This document shows, in pieces, positions 11,661 through 23,563 of a DNA stretch of 64,000 bases (its first letter is position 1; every line of letters starts with the position of its first letter). Source of the DNA: Collybiopsis luxurians FD-317 M1 (taxonomy: Eukaryota; Basidiomycota; Agaricomycetes; Agaricales; Omphalotaceae); assembly GCA_000827265.1 (NCBI GenBank), contig KN834772.1, positions 62,001 to 126,000 on the forward strand, given 5' to 3'. The notes below the pieces were generated by a model. The model searched no databases, had not been told where the DNA came from, and saw only the letters and a program-made list of their open reading frames with translations. Made by a program: the position numbers and the translations under genes.

Positions 11661-12980
11661 TATGCTCGTTGAAGAGTCCCCAATAAGTACGCCGGAGTGA
11701 CTTTGAGCCCTCCTCTCATACGGAGATATTGATGAGGCCACTGCGCGCAAGTTAATACTACCAACGATAGGGTACTCGGCCATTCACTCTATAGCGATTT
11801 CCACAAGCTTCAGGATGGCTTAGAAGGGATTCAGTTTCGTAGAGTAACTTTAAACAAAAATTTTAAACCTTTTTCGGGGTCGGGTGCAGATGATTGAGAG
11901 TGCTGGCGGATCGGGTATCACCCCGAATTGTCCGAAAAACGTGGTTTCGTAAGGCTATTTCCGGATTTTGGGTCCTCTGCTGACGTTCTCCCCCAATCTG
12001 CTACTTCAACAATGGCCGTTCCCACTCTCTATAACCACCCTGTGTATATTCCAGCTCTATTTGACATTTGTACGCTTCTTATCTCCGCTCGGTCTGTAAT
12101 TTGTTGCACAATACTTCAAGAATTCACAACTTTTTACACACGAGGAGTCTCGATCCAGTCCTCAAGGATGTGCAAACTAAATGCCAAAAAATTAACATTA
12201 CTGATTGTTTGTATCTATTGCTTGCATTTGGTTTGAGTTTTGTATTTTTAGTGATTTTTTTGCATGCTAGCTGGTCATTGAAAAAAGGACTCGACGTGGG
12301 AGAAACCAAGGTGGGCAATCTTTGAATCGCTAGAAAGATAACTGGTACATCTCAACGCATTTGGATCTTCATATTTGTTTTTTCTAAATACTTCTTGTTT
12401 GCTCTCTGTCATTGCCAGAACCGTCATTGGTTATTTTTGTGATACACAACTCTGCATTGACGAGGCTTGCATTCAGTACAGTTCAGCCTCTCATCATTGA
12501 ATTTCTGGCCTAAACACATTCTAACTGAACCATTGTATCCTCCCATTCCTCGAAATTGTCATTCTGTCAGCATCGAACAGAGGAATAGCCTCGCTGATGT
12601 TGGGTGTAGCTTGCTGAGATTTTCAGTGGAAATTGCTGATTTATTGGTATTTATACCGTATTTACGCCTTCTTTTATATGAATATATGTTATTCTGAGCT
12701 ATCTAGCATTGTTCCATCATCTTACAAGTGCTGCTGGTCGGAGCAGCTAAATTTGTTTGATTCCCACGGTGGCCGAGTACGGTCCAAATGCCGGTTTGAG
12801 ATCCGCCTCCCGAAAATATTCACTACGGCGTCAATTTGCATTGTAAAAATCTGCAAAAGATCTCAATATATGCGCAAGAGGCCATTCCACCCAAAAGTAT
12901 TGTTAACCCATTGAAGGTGAGGTATAGCAAGCATAATTGTCCAAATACGCTTATGTGGCCGAGTACCCTGTCGTTGATAG
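11661..12980. other. About 1.3 kb present only in cassette unit A
   Basis: In unit B the edge block (17828-17945) lies directly beside the 7TM gene end at about 18005. In unit A roughly 1.3 kb of AT-rich DNA separates the equivalent points. It holds only short frames without motifs. I see no clear terminal inverted repeats, so insertion in A or deletion in B are both possible. Confidence 0.55.
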
Positions 12981-13012
12981 TATGTTTTTTAGGATCTTTT
13001 GTTGCTACGTTT

Positions 13013-14601
13013 TCAAAGTGTGTGTGCTTTGACTATATTGGATAAAGATAATGAAAGGTTCGAACCCGACGCCATTTCTACAGAAGAAAATGTTCGTCTT
13101 CGAGGCTCATCAGCCACTCGCAGAGAAGACAGGCTGCCTATAGATAAACTATCTCTAATATTCCTTTGAAATCGACTAGGCTCAAAATTTGCTTCTTCAT
13201 CTGAGCGGATTGTGCTCGGAATAGACTCTCCAGCGGCAAAAATTGTCTTGTCCATAGAATAATCCTTGTTCACAACCAGGAGGACCAGTATGGGGTAAAT
13301 TCCCTATGAAGAACATCGCACTTGAGTGCAGCTGCGGTGAGTATATGCTGGGACCTACAGCTATTTGGAAGTTAACGAGAGTGTATAGGTCTCCCACTGT
13401 TCCGAATTCAATGCGGATGAATAAAGTGACGAGAGCTGTGATCTATGTAAAAAGTCTAAGGTCATCCGACATACGTTCATCTCGATAGACAGCAGACTTG
13501 CCACGGAAACACAGTATATGACTCCGGACTCGATGAGGACTAATAAAATTCGACCTCCCTTGAAGAAAAATTGTCGACCTTGCGTTGATGTTGAAAGGTT
13601 TCGGTTGATTACCCGACGATGTCTCCTGCGATGCATGAAAAGTCAACTCTCCCAATCTCACCGTACCGCGGGTTCATAAAGTACATACCATGCTTTTGCA
13701 GTTATAATCAGTATCGCAGAAACATTTGCCAACACGGAAAGGCCTAGATTTGCGGTTTGGCTGATGTTAATTGCATGATTTAAGATAGCGCCGCGAGATT
13801 TCAAGGTTTGGCTGGGAACCGTAAGAAGTATTCGTATGACGATCGTAGCGGTGACGCTCACTAAGCAGAAACGGAGTCGAGCGGACGTTAATCTCTTTTG
13901 TTGGTACGTACATGCTAAAAAGAAAAGCAATATCACGGTCATTCTGAGCGCCAATCTACTTGCTCTATTGTCATCATTGCACAACACCCAGGCCCGCCAC
14001 ACAACAACCGCATCAGTCAGAAAATACTTATTGGCTCGGTTAGTGATTATATCAGCCTGAGGGGAGACAACTCAACTCACGTTGGTCAGTACAACTGCGC
14101 TGAATACCTCCCGGTAACTTACGCCGGGAGGCCCTACAGAGCCCTCGGCATCCGCCATCCACTCCTGGAAATGCTGGATCAAGTCCGCAATTGAACTTAT
14201 CCAATGAATACTGGAGATGGTGAACATGTAAAGGGTTACGGCTAGCATAACTCTTCGAGTGGTTGATTGCAAGCCTTTTTGCCTAGATGGCTTCAAAGGT
14301 GAGCAGTTTAAAGATAGAACCAAAACATAAGCGAGCCATACATCACAGTAAAAATGAAGTGGGGAATGAGACAGCAATAGATCCCTGTCGAATATGAATA
14401 CGTGAACATCAGTAAATCGGGCAACCCGGAGAAGAAACAACCACGCAAACCATATACAAATGTTTGAGGAATAATGCCTATGGTGAGGTAAAGAATGTTC
14501 AATGTATTGCGGTGTGCTACGGGAGCGGCATCTAGCGACTCCATTTCTGCTGTAAAAAGTGAACAAGATAAAGGGAGGAACCGGACAGTACTTAATATCA
14601 T
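13013..14601 (-). CDS. Multi-pass (7TM-like) membrane protein, cassette copy A
   Basis: Exons 14342-14601, 14081-14282, 13912-14026, 13689-13860, 13502-13625, 13359-13442 and 13013-13303 join in phase to 415 residues. Hydrophobic segments include NTLNILYLTIGIIPQTFVYG, VMLAVTLYMFTISSIHW, LLVLIESGVIYCVS and IAGIYPILVLLVV. The WRAWVLCND motif and the closing Ser-rich cytoplasmic tail match a large family of unnamed Agaricomycete membrane proteins with GPCR-like topology. The intron at 13443-13501 uses a GC donor (GCAAGT). The sequence equivalent to the first membrane segment of copy B lies just upstream but has two stops in frame, so copy A may have lost TM1 or may start at the internal ATG used here. 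Function unknown. Confidence 0.7.
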
Positions 14602-14860
14602 TTAACAGTGTTTGTTTTATAGCAGGAACGCTAGTATGTCCAGGAGAGTAGTACTGATAGATGCGATGGTTGCCAATGATTGAAGCCTCGCTAATCATGC
14701 TAGGAGAGTTTCCCCAGGTGGCGTTGTAGTAAGTAAAGTCCGGCCGAATAGGGTGCTCCAATTGAGCAGTGTCGAATGTGATTTACAACAAGTTTTCAGT
14801 TGAAACTATCGTGGAATCGTCTTCACACCTCATGACAGATCCATATGCTTGCACAACATT

Positions 14861-15329
14861 TTATGCAGCTTGATGCAGAGTGAAGAAATGCAAAGGTTCA
14901 ATCCACTCATCAAGTTCATCAATTGTAGTCACATCAAACGGCCGAATATAAAGGACAGATCTAACGTCGTGGTTTTCAAAAGGGAGGTGAAATTTACCTT
15001 CCTTCCCGAGCTCGTAATGGAGTGATAATGATGAGTCAGTGTGAAGATCTATATCTTCCCTGCAGCGCTCATACCAGGTGACCTTGATCGGCTTAATAGA
15101 ATAATAACAATAATTAGAACGTGAAATCACCAAGGTAGACCATAACATAACGCACCGCCTGCTCCTCCGTCACTGGCTTGTTCACCAGTGTCGTCAGGCT
15201 CCAGTCCAGATAATGGAAGATACCGCAAATGTACTGCAGCCGAAGGTGAGAAGAAAATTGCCCGGACGAAGATCGTTTGGGAATTACCATCAATGACACT
15301 GCCCAACAGGAATCGGAATGCTGAGACAC
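14861..15329 (-). pseudogene. C-lobe remnant of kinase, cassette copy A
   Basis: This stretch matches the catalytic-loop half of the kinase at 20407-20635. The loop reads DLRPGN where copy B has DLHPGN, and the metal-binding motif reads DWS instead of DWG. A one-base shift separates the two motifs, and the acceptor before the last exon is altered (CACCTG where copy B has CACATAG). The downstream part (YERCREDIDLHTDSSLS) is still open to 14861. The matching N-lobe lies 1.7 kb away at 17040-17823. Confidence 0.65.
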
Positions 15330-17039
15330 TCAGACAAAACAGTAGGACGTTTGAACGTACTACTTAACGGTATATTCCTAATATTACGAATCGGTGAAGA
15401 GTTGTATTGCATGGTGGTAAAAAATCTCAGTTTTTTCTTAAATGAAGTTGCGACTGATCTGTGCCAATGTATTTTCTGTGGACAATATGGCCATGGATAC
15501 TTGTCAATAATTTAGGTTCGTTCTAAGCGCGAAGAATTCTCACGATGTCTTGCCGGTGGGCCGGCCTTCTAGAGGCACGTCCATACTATAGCTATCGATG
15601 TACCAGAGTTGATACTTTCGTAAAAATTGTTTCGTTTGAGCACATTCCTCAGCCGTTCACCCTAAAGCTTTTCCTCTATACTGAGTTAACATCATTTAAT
15701 AAGTTTACCAACCTCAATTAAGGATTAATGAGCTGGAAAATAATCGAGAAATTTTTCAAGTGTTAAAACAGTGGGTTTTTTCACTTATCAGCATCGGGAA
15801 ACTTGGGAAATACTCGGTCTCTTTCCTGTTTCGAGGTTTACGCTACTTATGTTAGATAGAAACCTTTGAGGGAGTTTTAACCAAAACATATTCTTCTCAA
15901 ATGAACAAGGATGGTGAGAACCACACTTTCCCATCACCTTCGGAAAGCGGCGGTCCGGGTATCAACTCCCGCAATTTTAGCATCGTTTCTCGGGAGGCAG
16001 CTGGCACAACATGGAGAGTTCGAAAAATTCTCAAACGCAGTAAAGGAAGTTAAAGATGTCTACTCGGCACGTTCCAAGTTTAAGCAAGATACACAAAGAA
16101 CTGCAAAAGTTTTTCTATACCGGTCGCCAAACAAATACAGGTGCAAACAATTCTCACGTGACTTCAGCCGCGGGCCGACGGTGAAGAGGCTTGGAACGAA
16201 CACTTGACGCTTGATTAGATTTGCTTCTATTTGGTTAATGTTTCGAAATTCCCTTTCCCGACACGCAAGTACTCAAGTTCAAGGTCCTGCGAAACTATTA
16301 TCCCCATCTTGCGGGCCGTGTTACACATCGCAAAAAGATTTTCATTCTTCACTTTTACCTAGCTGAATGAACTTCTTTTGCTTATAGTACTATATTTGCT
16401 AATCCTATACTTTTTTACTGCAAAATATCGCAAGGAAACGAAAAGGAAACTCATTTTGCGACCGTTTGCGGATGCTGACGCAAAACAATCTTGTCACTAG
16501 GCAATCACTATAGGTATCACGACTCTCGTCGATACTCCAGTTTCACACGCTCATCCACCCTCGCTTGTACTTCATGCAACCGGAACCATGGCCAGACTTT
16601 TATGAGGTAGGAGCATGATTCGACTGCTCTGCTGCTCTCCAAGCCCCATCTGATATTCAATGTTTTAAGGGCGTGAGAGCTCAGACTGGTCCAAAAATCC
16701 CTTTATCGCCAAAGGAGCGTTCTCGAAGGTTCCGGTACGAATTCTTCCTTAGAGTGACATGGTGCTGATATATCGCGTGCTGATATATTGCTTAGAGCAA
16801 GACAGAAGCAGAAGAACTCAAACAACTTACAGCAGACCGCCCAAAAAGTCCAGAAAAAGCGCCAAAAATTCGGCCAAAAGATTGAGTTTGAGCCTGCGCA
16901 GCCTCGTAGCGTTGAACTACCCCAGCAGCCTATGACTTCCCAATCTACCTTTACTTTCGAAGTGATTACCCCCCTTACCATGAATCAAATTTTCAGCACG
17001 TCGCGCACCGACAATACTCCCCAATAGGTCCATCCTTTT
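15330..17039. other. About 1.7 kb inserted within kinase copy A
   Basis: In unit B the N- and C-lobe parts of the kinase are separated only by a 74-nt intron, while in unit A 1.7 kb lies between them. The insert contains several frames: 15911-16207; a possible two-exon short protein beginning MQPEPWPDFYE at about 16575; and 16788-17027. I recognise no transposase, terminal repeats or family, so its origin is unknown. Confidence 0.55.
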
Positions 17040-17823
17040 CTACTAGCCCTGAGACAGTTCTTTATACAGTAGCGTTTCCTGAACATGTTTCCTCTGCTTT
17101 TTCACCATCATAGAAGGTGTTGTATTGAGACGATTTAAAAGTGAGGACCCGCCGGGATTTGATCTGAAGCTACCATCTCTCCAAAGAGTTTGAGAATCTC
17201 AACTTCGGCATAGGTCTCGGTCATTCGCCCTTCTGCATTAGTGAGAACTTTCACCACCAGACTTGTATTGGATAAGGCTTTGTATCGCAAATGAAGTCAC
17301 CAAAGTTGATGTCCAGTTTGGATGTTGAGTAATTACGTTAACGATTTGGGTTGGAGATAGGCCCTTAGGGTGCTCAGCTGCCTTACCGAAGACGTTTTTG
17401 TCTTCCGTAGTGCAAAATGCTACCTAACCCGCTAGCAGAGGGAGAGAGAAGCGTACAGTAGGTATTTTATGCCGGGAGGGGATCAATGTTTATGAGATAA
17501 ATAGCGAAGAAGCTAGTAGCAAACTTGAACATGTCGTGCCGGATTTATTTAGAAGATTTTGAAGGCAGGACCGGCTCAACAATCGGACGGGAAGGAAAAT
17601 ACACTAGCGGGCCCAAATCAGACTGCCAACAACCAGAGCGCCAAGCATATTTGGCTCTGCGATGAAGGAGACGTATTTCTTGCCAATCCGACTATCTCAG
17701 AGGCCGCCGTCGAGTCTATGCTCAAGGCTCTTGGCTGTACCCACACATAGAGCGATTTTCGGACCAATTCTAGCCATTACCCTGATCACTGCTATGATTT
17801 CCGTACGAGCTGTAAAGACGAAA
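17040..17823 (-). pseudogene. N-lobe remnant of kinase, cassette copy A
   Basis: The minus strand matches kinase copy B (20710-21735) from its 5' flank through the helix-C region (TNAEGRMTETYAEVEILKLF). The exon carrying the glycine-rich loop is unrecognisable, the frame is broken by stops after that motif, and a block corresponding to HPVIIMQ of copy B is deleted. With the insertion at 15330-17039 this copy cannot make a kinase. Confidence 0.7.
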
Positions 17824-17827
17824 TTGG

Positions 17828-17945
17828 ACAAGAGCTAGCAGGAAAAAGAAAGGTTGAGATGAGATAACCAAACGTTGACCAAAGTGGCGTGGGAAAACTC
17901 TGCCTCCGCTCCTCCGTAGCCAGGTTCCTCACTTTCGTAAGTATG
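17828..17945 (-). repeat. 3' edge block of duplicated cassette, unit B
   Basis: This is the partner of 11541-11660. The shared core is CCAAAGTGGCGTGGGAAAAC (CT in one copy) followed by a diverging stretch. It marks the junction between unit B and the kinase remnant of unit A, as expected for a head-to-tail duplication. Confidence 0.75.
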
Positions 17946-18031
17946 CCTTTACTCAGATACTTTGTCAATACTTCGGAATAATAAAGACCTTCATATGCTA
18001 GGAGTACGTACGTATTTTAAATTTTTCGGTA

Positions 18032-19702
18032 CTACATCTTCAAGGTGTACGTTTTAACTATATTTAATGATGATAATGGTACGTTTGAAGCCGATGTCAT
18101 TTCGACAGAAGATGATGCACGTCTTCGAGGCTCATTTATCACTTCCAGAGAAGATAGATGACCTATGGAGAGATTATCTCTCATGCTCCTTTGAAATTGA
18201 TCTGTCTCAAGATTTGCCTCTTCATCGGAGCGATTAGTGCCCGGAATGGAGAGTCCAGCCGTAAAGATCATCTTGTCCATAGAGCGGTCCTTGTTGACGA
18301 GAAGAAGCACCAGTATGGGATAGATTCCCTATAAAGAACATTTTCCGTTAGCGTGATCGCACCTTAAACAGCACGGGATGAGACCTACCGCTATTTGAAA
18401 ATTTACAAGAGTATATAGGTCTCCCAACGTTCCGAACTCGAGGCGTATGAACAAAGCAGCGAGGGTTATAACCTGAAAAGCCTCATGGTCATTCAGCGGC
18501 TCTCACCTTGAGTGGAACACAAACTTTCCCCAGAAAAGCAGTATAAGACTCCGGACTCGATGAGAACTAGCAATATTCGACTTCCCATGAAAAATCGTCG
18601 ATTTCGCGTTGATTTTGGAAGATTTTGGTTGATTGACCGACGGTGCTTCCTGAGATGTATGACTAGTCAAATGCTCCGGTCTTCTTGAATGGAATCAGAG
18701 CTGAAAGGAAGTACGTACCATGCTTTAGCAGATATAATCAATATCACAGAAATATTTGTTAACAGGGAAATACCCAAATTCGCGGTTTGGCTGACGTCAA
18801 TTGCACGATTCAAGGTACCATTGTGAGATTTGGAATATCGGCTCGGAATCGTAAGGAGTATCCGGATGACAATTGTAGTCGCGACGCTTACTAGGAAAAA
18901 ACGAAATTGAGCGGGCGTGATTTATCTGCTTTCGTGGGCACCTACACGCCAAAAAAGAGAGCAAAACTGCGGTTATTCTGAGCGCTACTTTACTCGCTTT
19001 ATTCTCATCGTTGCACAACACCCAGGCTCGCCACACAACGACCGCATCTGTCAGAAAATACTACGTAATTGGATTCCGTCAGTCATTTCATCCTGAGGAC
19101 GAATAATACAACCCACGTTGGTAAGGACAACTGCACTCAATAACTCCCGGTAGGTTACAGGAGGCGCCGCAGGGCCATCAGCATCCGCAATCCAGCCGCG
19201 AAAGCGCTGGATTAAGTTCACGACTGAACTTATCCAATGAATACTGGAGATAATAAACATGTAAAGAGTTACGAATAGCATGACTCTTCGAGTGGTTGCT
19301 TGTAATCCTCTTTGCCTAGATGGCTTTCAAGGTTAGCAGCTTGAGGATAGAACAACTTACAAGCAAACTTTACACTGTGGTGAAGATGAAGTGCGGAATT
19401 AGACAGCAATATATTCCTATTGAACACCAATACGCGAATATTAGTAAAGAAGGCAACGCGTAAAAGAAAACACTTTGCAAACCGTAGACAAATGATTGAG
19501 GAATGATGCCTATGGTGAGGTAAAGAATGTTCAATGTGTTGCGGTGCTCTACGGAAGCAGCATCTAGCGGCTCCATTTTCGCTGTAACGAGTGAGCAAGG
19601 TGAAGAAAGGAAACTTGCAAATACTTGATTTCGTTTAATAGTTTTTGAGAATGCAAGTACAAATGCAGAGCCACTAATACTGATAGATGCGATGGTTGCC
19701 AA
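18032..19702 (-). CDS. Multi-pass (7TM-like) membrane protein, cassette copy B
   Basis: Exons 19374-19702, 19117-19315, 18946-19060, 18719-18890, 18529-18649, 18389-18472 and 18032-18328 parallel copy A exon by exon (the third, fourth and sixth have identical lengths) and would give 438 residues. Unlike A it retains the first hydrophobic segment (ATIASISISGSAFVLAF). The donor after the fifth exon reads GAAAGT where A has GCAAGT, so it lacks a usable splice site at the aligned position; unless another donor is used, the protein would be truncated before the last two membrane segments. Family and function as for copy A. I keep it as a CDS with reservations. Confidence 0.55.
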
Positions 19703-19865
19703 TGGATTGAAACCTCACTACTTCAGACAGGAAGGTTTGACCAGGTGGTTCGCCTACCGCTCACCGCAGTGATCTCACTTAGACATAGTCCCGCCAAATA
19801 CAAAGCTCCAATTGAGCGGTGCCGGAGGTGATGCACGAAGAGCCAACACTGTCGCGTTCGCATTT

Positions 19866-20390
19866 CATGACAGATCCACATGATTGGGTATATCATCACT
19901 GTGCAGGTGGAGATAAATGAAATAAATCCGAAAGCTCAGGCTGCTTTCCGAGTTCCCTACCTCGCAGGCCAGGCCGGAAAATAGACAAGATAGTTTAGGC
20001 TTCATCCGGAACTTGGAAGTACGGAACCGAAGAGTAGTAGGAACGGGTTCGTTCTTCATATCAGACCCGTATGGTTGCATGTTATTTCTGCGCAGACGAA
20101 GGCAGATCGAAGAAATATGAAGCTTACTCTGCTATTCGACTTCACCTTGCAAACTGAGCGGGAGGCAAGATAGTTTAGGCTAAATTCGAAACTTTGAGGA
20201 AACTCGAGTTAGGAATGAGCTCGGATCTCATGACAGATGCGTATGGCTGGACAGTGGACAGGTTATTTCTGTGAAGGCGGAGCTCACTCTGCTATCCAAG
20301 TTCTCCACCAGTCGCAGGCTGGGCAATAGGTGAGATAGGCTTAATCCAAAATTGTGAGCTGCGAAACTGAAAGGTAGACGTAAGCTATGT
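19866..20390. repeat. Three imperfect tandem repeats of about 175 bp
   Basis: Units beginning near 19866, 20056 and 20229 each open with a form of CATGACAGATCC followed by ATGG/ATTGG, contain GTTATTTCTG and an ACTCTGCTAT or related block, and end with a form of AAGATAGTTTAGGCTTAATC. A single copy of the opening motif lies at 14831 in unit A. They fill the space between the 7TM gene start and the end of kinase copy B, where promoter elements of the 7TM gene would lie. Confidence 0.65.
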
Positions 20391-20406
20391 ATCATCCCTG
20401 CGGTAA

Positions 20407-21735
20407 TCATGATAAGCTTCGAATGTCTTCTTTGTAATACTCATACTATGTGACCAGGAGATCAGTTGAGTAGAACGTGATATTTAAGAGGAGGTCAAGA
20501 CGGCAACTCACTACCTCTCCCTTCGTCACTGGCTTTTGAACCAGAGTCGCTAGACCCCAATCCAGAAGTTCAATCGAAGATACCGCAAGGGTGCTTCCGA
20601 CGAAGGTAACAAGAAAGTTACCCGGATGAAGATCGCTTAAAAATTATCATTAGTGGTATGGTCCAAGAACTACGTATGACCATAGGGTCCGAGTGATGTT
20701 CAAACGTACTAATGGTATATTCCCTTCTCAGTAGCCACTTGTGCCACCTTTCGACAATATTTCTCAATAACATGATTCATCAACTCTGTCCTCTTCTTAC
20801 CGTCATAGAACAAATCCTTATACTGCGGCGTGTCCTGGATATGCGTTCCCTGCTTGGCTTGCATTATAATAACGGGATGAAGTTTGTTCTCTTGAGACGA
20901 TTTGAAGGTACTCTCCGGGATTTGACCAGAAGTTACAATCTTCCCAAACAGTTTGAGGACTTTAACTTCTGCATAGGTTTCGGTGATACGCCTCTCTGCA
21001 TTGGTGAGAATTTTAGCCACAAGGTTTGGATCGGATTGGGATTTGTAATTTTTAACGGAGTACACGAGCCCCGTTGAGCCTTTATCGGAAATGAGGTTTC
21101 CAAGGGTAATATCTTTGCGGTCTAACTTGGATTCTTAGGATCCGAAGTACGTCGGAGACCGGGTTTGATGAAAGGTCCTCAGGCCGGTGAGCACTTACCA
21201 AAGACATTTTTGTCTTGCGCAGTGAGATCGCTAGCAAAGGGCTTCCCAGTCCACTAGGAGACGATTGAGAACAGGGTCTGAGATCAGAACACGGAGAGAG
21301 AAACGCACAGCAGGTATTTTACGCCGAGTGGGGATCGAGCAAACGAAACCGACGTTTATTAGACAAATGACGAAGAAGATAGTAGCAAACTTGAATAAGA
21401 TTTTCATACAGAATTTTTTTTTACCGGGCAAGGAGAAGATTTTGAAGGAAGGAGACCGGCTCAACAAACGGACTGGAGATAAAAATACAGTAGCGGTCCC
21501 AGATCAGACTGCCAGCAAGCAGAACGGCGGGCATATATAGCTCTGCGATGAAGGATATGTATTTTTCGCGACCCCGACGGCTATCTCAGAGGGCGCCGTC
21601 GAGTCGATGAACCCTGAAGGCTCGTGGCTGTACCCACCCCAAAAAGCGATCTTCGAATTGGTTTGCTTTTAGACAATAGATGAGCGTCGAAGTATGCCAT
21701 TTTGAGTTGGAAGAGCTGTAAAGACAAAAGTCATT
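20407..21735 (-). CDS. Small protein-kinase-like protein, cassette copy B
   Basis: Supported exons are 21199-21253, 20710-21133, 20515-20635 and 20407-20445, joined in phase by GT-AG introns of 65-74 nt. The N-lobe has a glycine-rich loop (SDKGSTGLVYSV), the lysine motif VAKIL and the helix-C glutamate (TETYAEV). The catalytic loop reads HYDLHPGN, crossing the intron at 20636-20709, and the metal motif is DWG. HRD is replaced by HYD but the catalytic Asp and Asn are kept, so activity is plausible. The protein ends soon after DWG, so substrate-binding parts of the C-lobe are short or missing. The 5' exon is unresolved: an ATG near 21538 and a hydrophobic stretch at about 21350-21420 are candidates. 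It belongs to the small divergent kinases expanded in Agaricomycetes; substrate unknown. It precedes the 7TM gene on the same strand. Confidence 0.6.
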
Positions 21736-21865
21736 GCGATGCAACTGTGGATATATAATTGCACTGCCACCGTGTGCTCATAAGGTACATATAGAATGAC
21801 TGATCAATTCTGATTCATCATCGATTTCTGTTCTTTCTTCTCAACCACCAACACTTCAGTCAACG

Positions 21866-23090
<1,225 letters not shown>

Positions 23091-23433
23091 GTGAGCCAGT
23101 CGGGTGATACGATGCTTTGAGATGGAGAAGAAGGAAATATTCGGCGTTGATGAGCCGATGAAAGGAATGAATAAACTTGAAGTTTCTTTATGCTTGACCT
23201 TGATTAAGTACGTGAAATTCGATTGACTGTCTGTTTCTCTCTGTACAATATTTATATGGACCATCGTATCGCATTCTTTGCTATATTGACAAAAAATTGT
23301 ATGCTCGCCCTTCCGATTAGTGCAACGTTTGATGGTTGAAAGGACGAGCAAAAGCTTATTGGCATGTATTTCGACCTTAACTTCCTATTTGAGTAGCAGG
23401 TGGAGAAAATGATTCGGGGAAGGACTCGGAACC
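23091..23433. other. 3' flank of the penta-EF-hand gene
   Basis: No gene seen. The minus-strand frame 22953-23351 mostly lies antisense to exon 10 and its 3' flank. Confidence 0.5.
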
Positions 23434-23488
23434 CAATATAGAAGGTGTCAAAGCTGGGCTATGCAAGCACGAAGTTTCGGATAAGTAG
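23434..23488 (+). repeat. 55-bp direct repeat upstream of the deaminase gene
   Basis: The block AATATAGAAGGTGTCAAAGC and the following CTATGCAAGCACGA..GTTTCGGATAAGTA recur at 25829-25884 with three or four differences. The two copies flank the deaminase gene and its 3' block in direct orientation. The left copy ends 75 bp before the deaminase ATG. Confidence 0.85.
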
Positions 23489-23563
23489 TTCTAGGCACGG
23501 GAATTATTTTAATTTATTAGTCACCATCTTAGTAAAACGAACTTCGTCTCTCACCATTTCACG

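Noticed and set aside
13057..13067. GGTTCGAACCC, a perfect tRNA T-loop string
   Set aside because: It lies in the last exon of 7TM copy A, is not conserved in copy B, and no acceptor or anticodon stem can be drawn around it.
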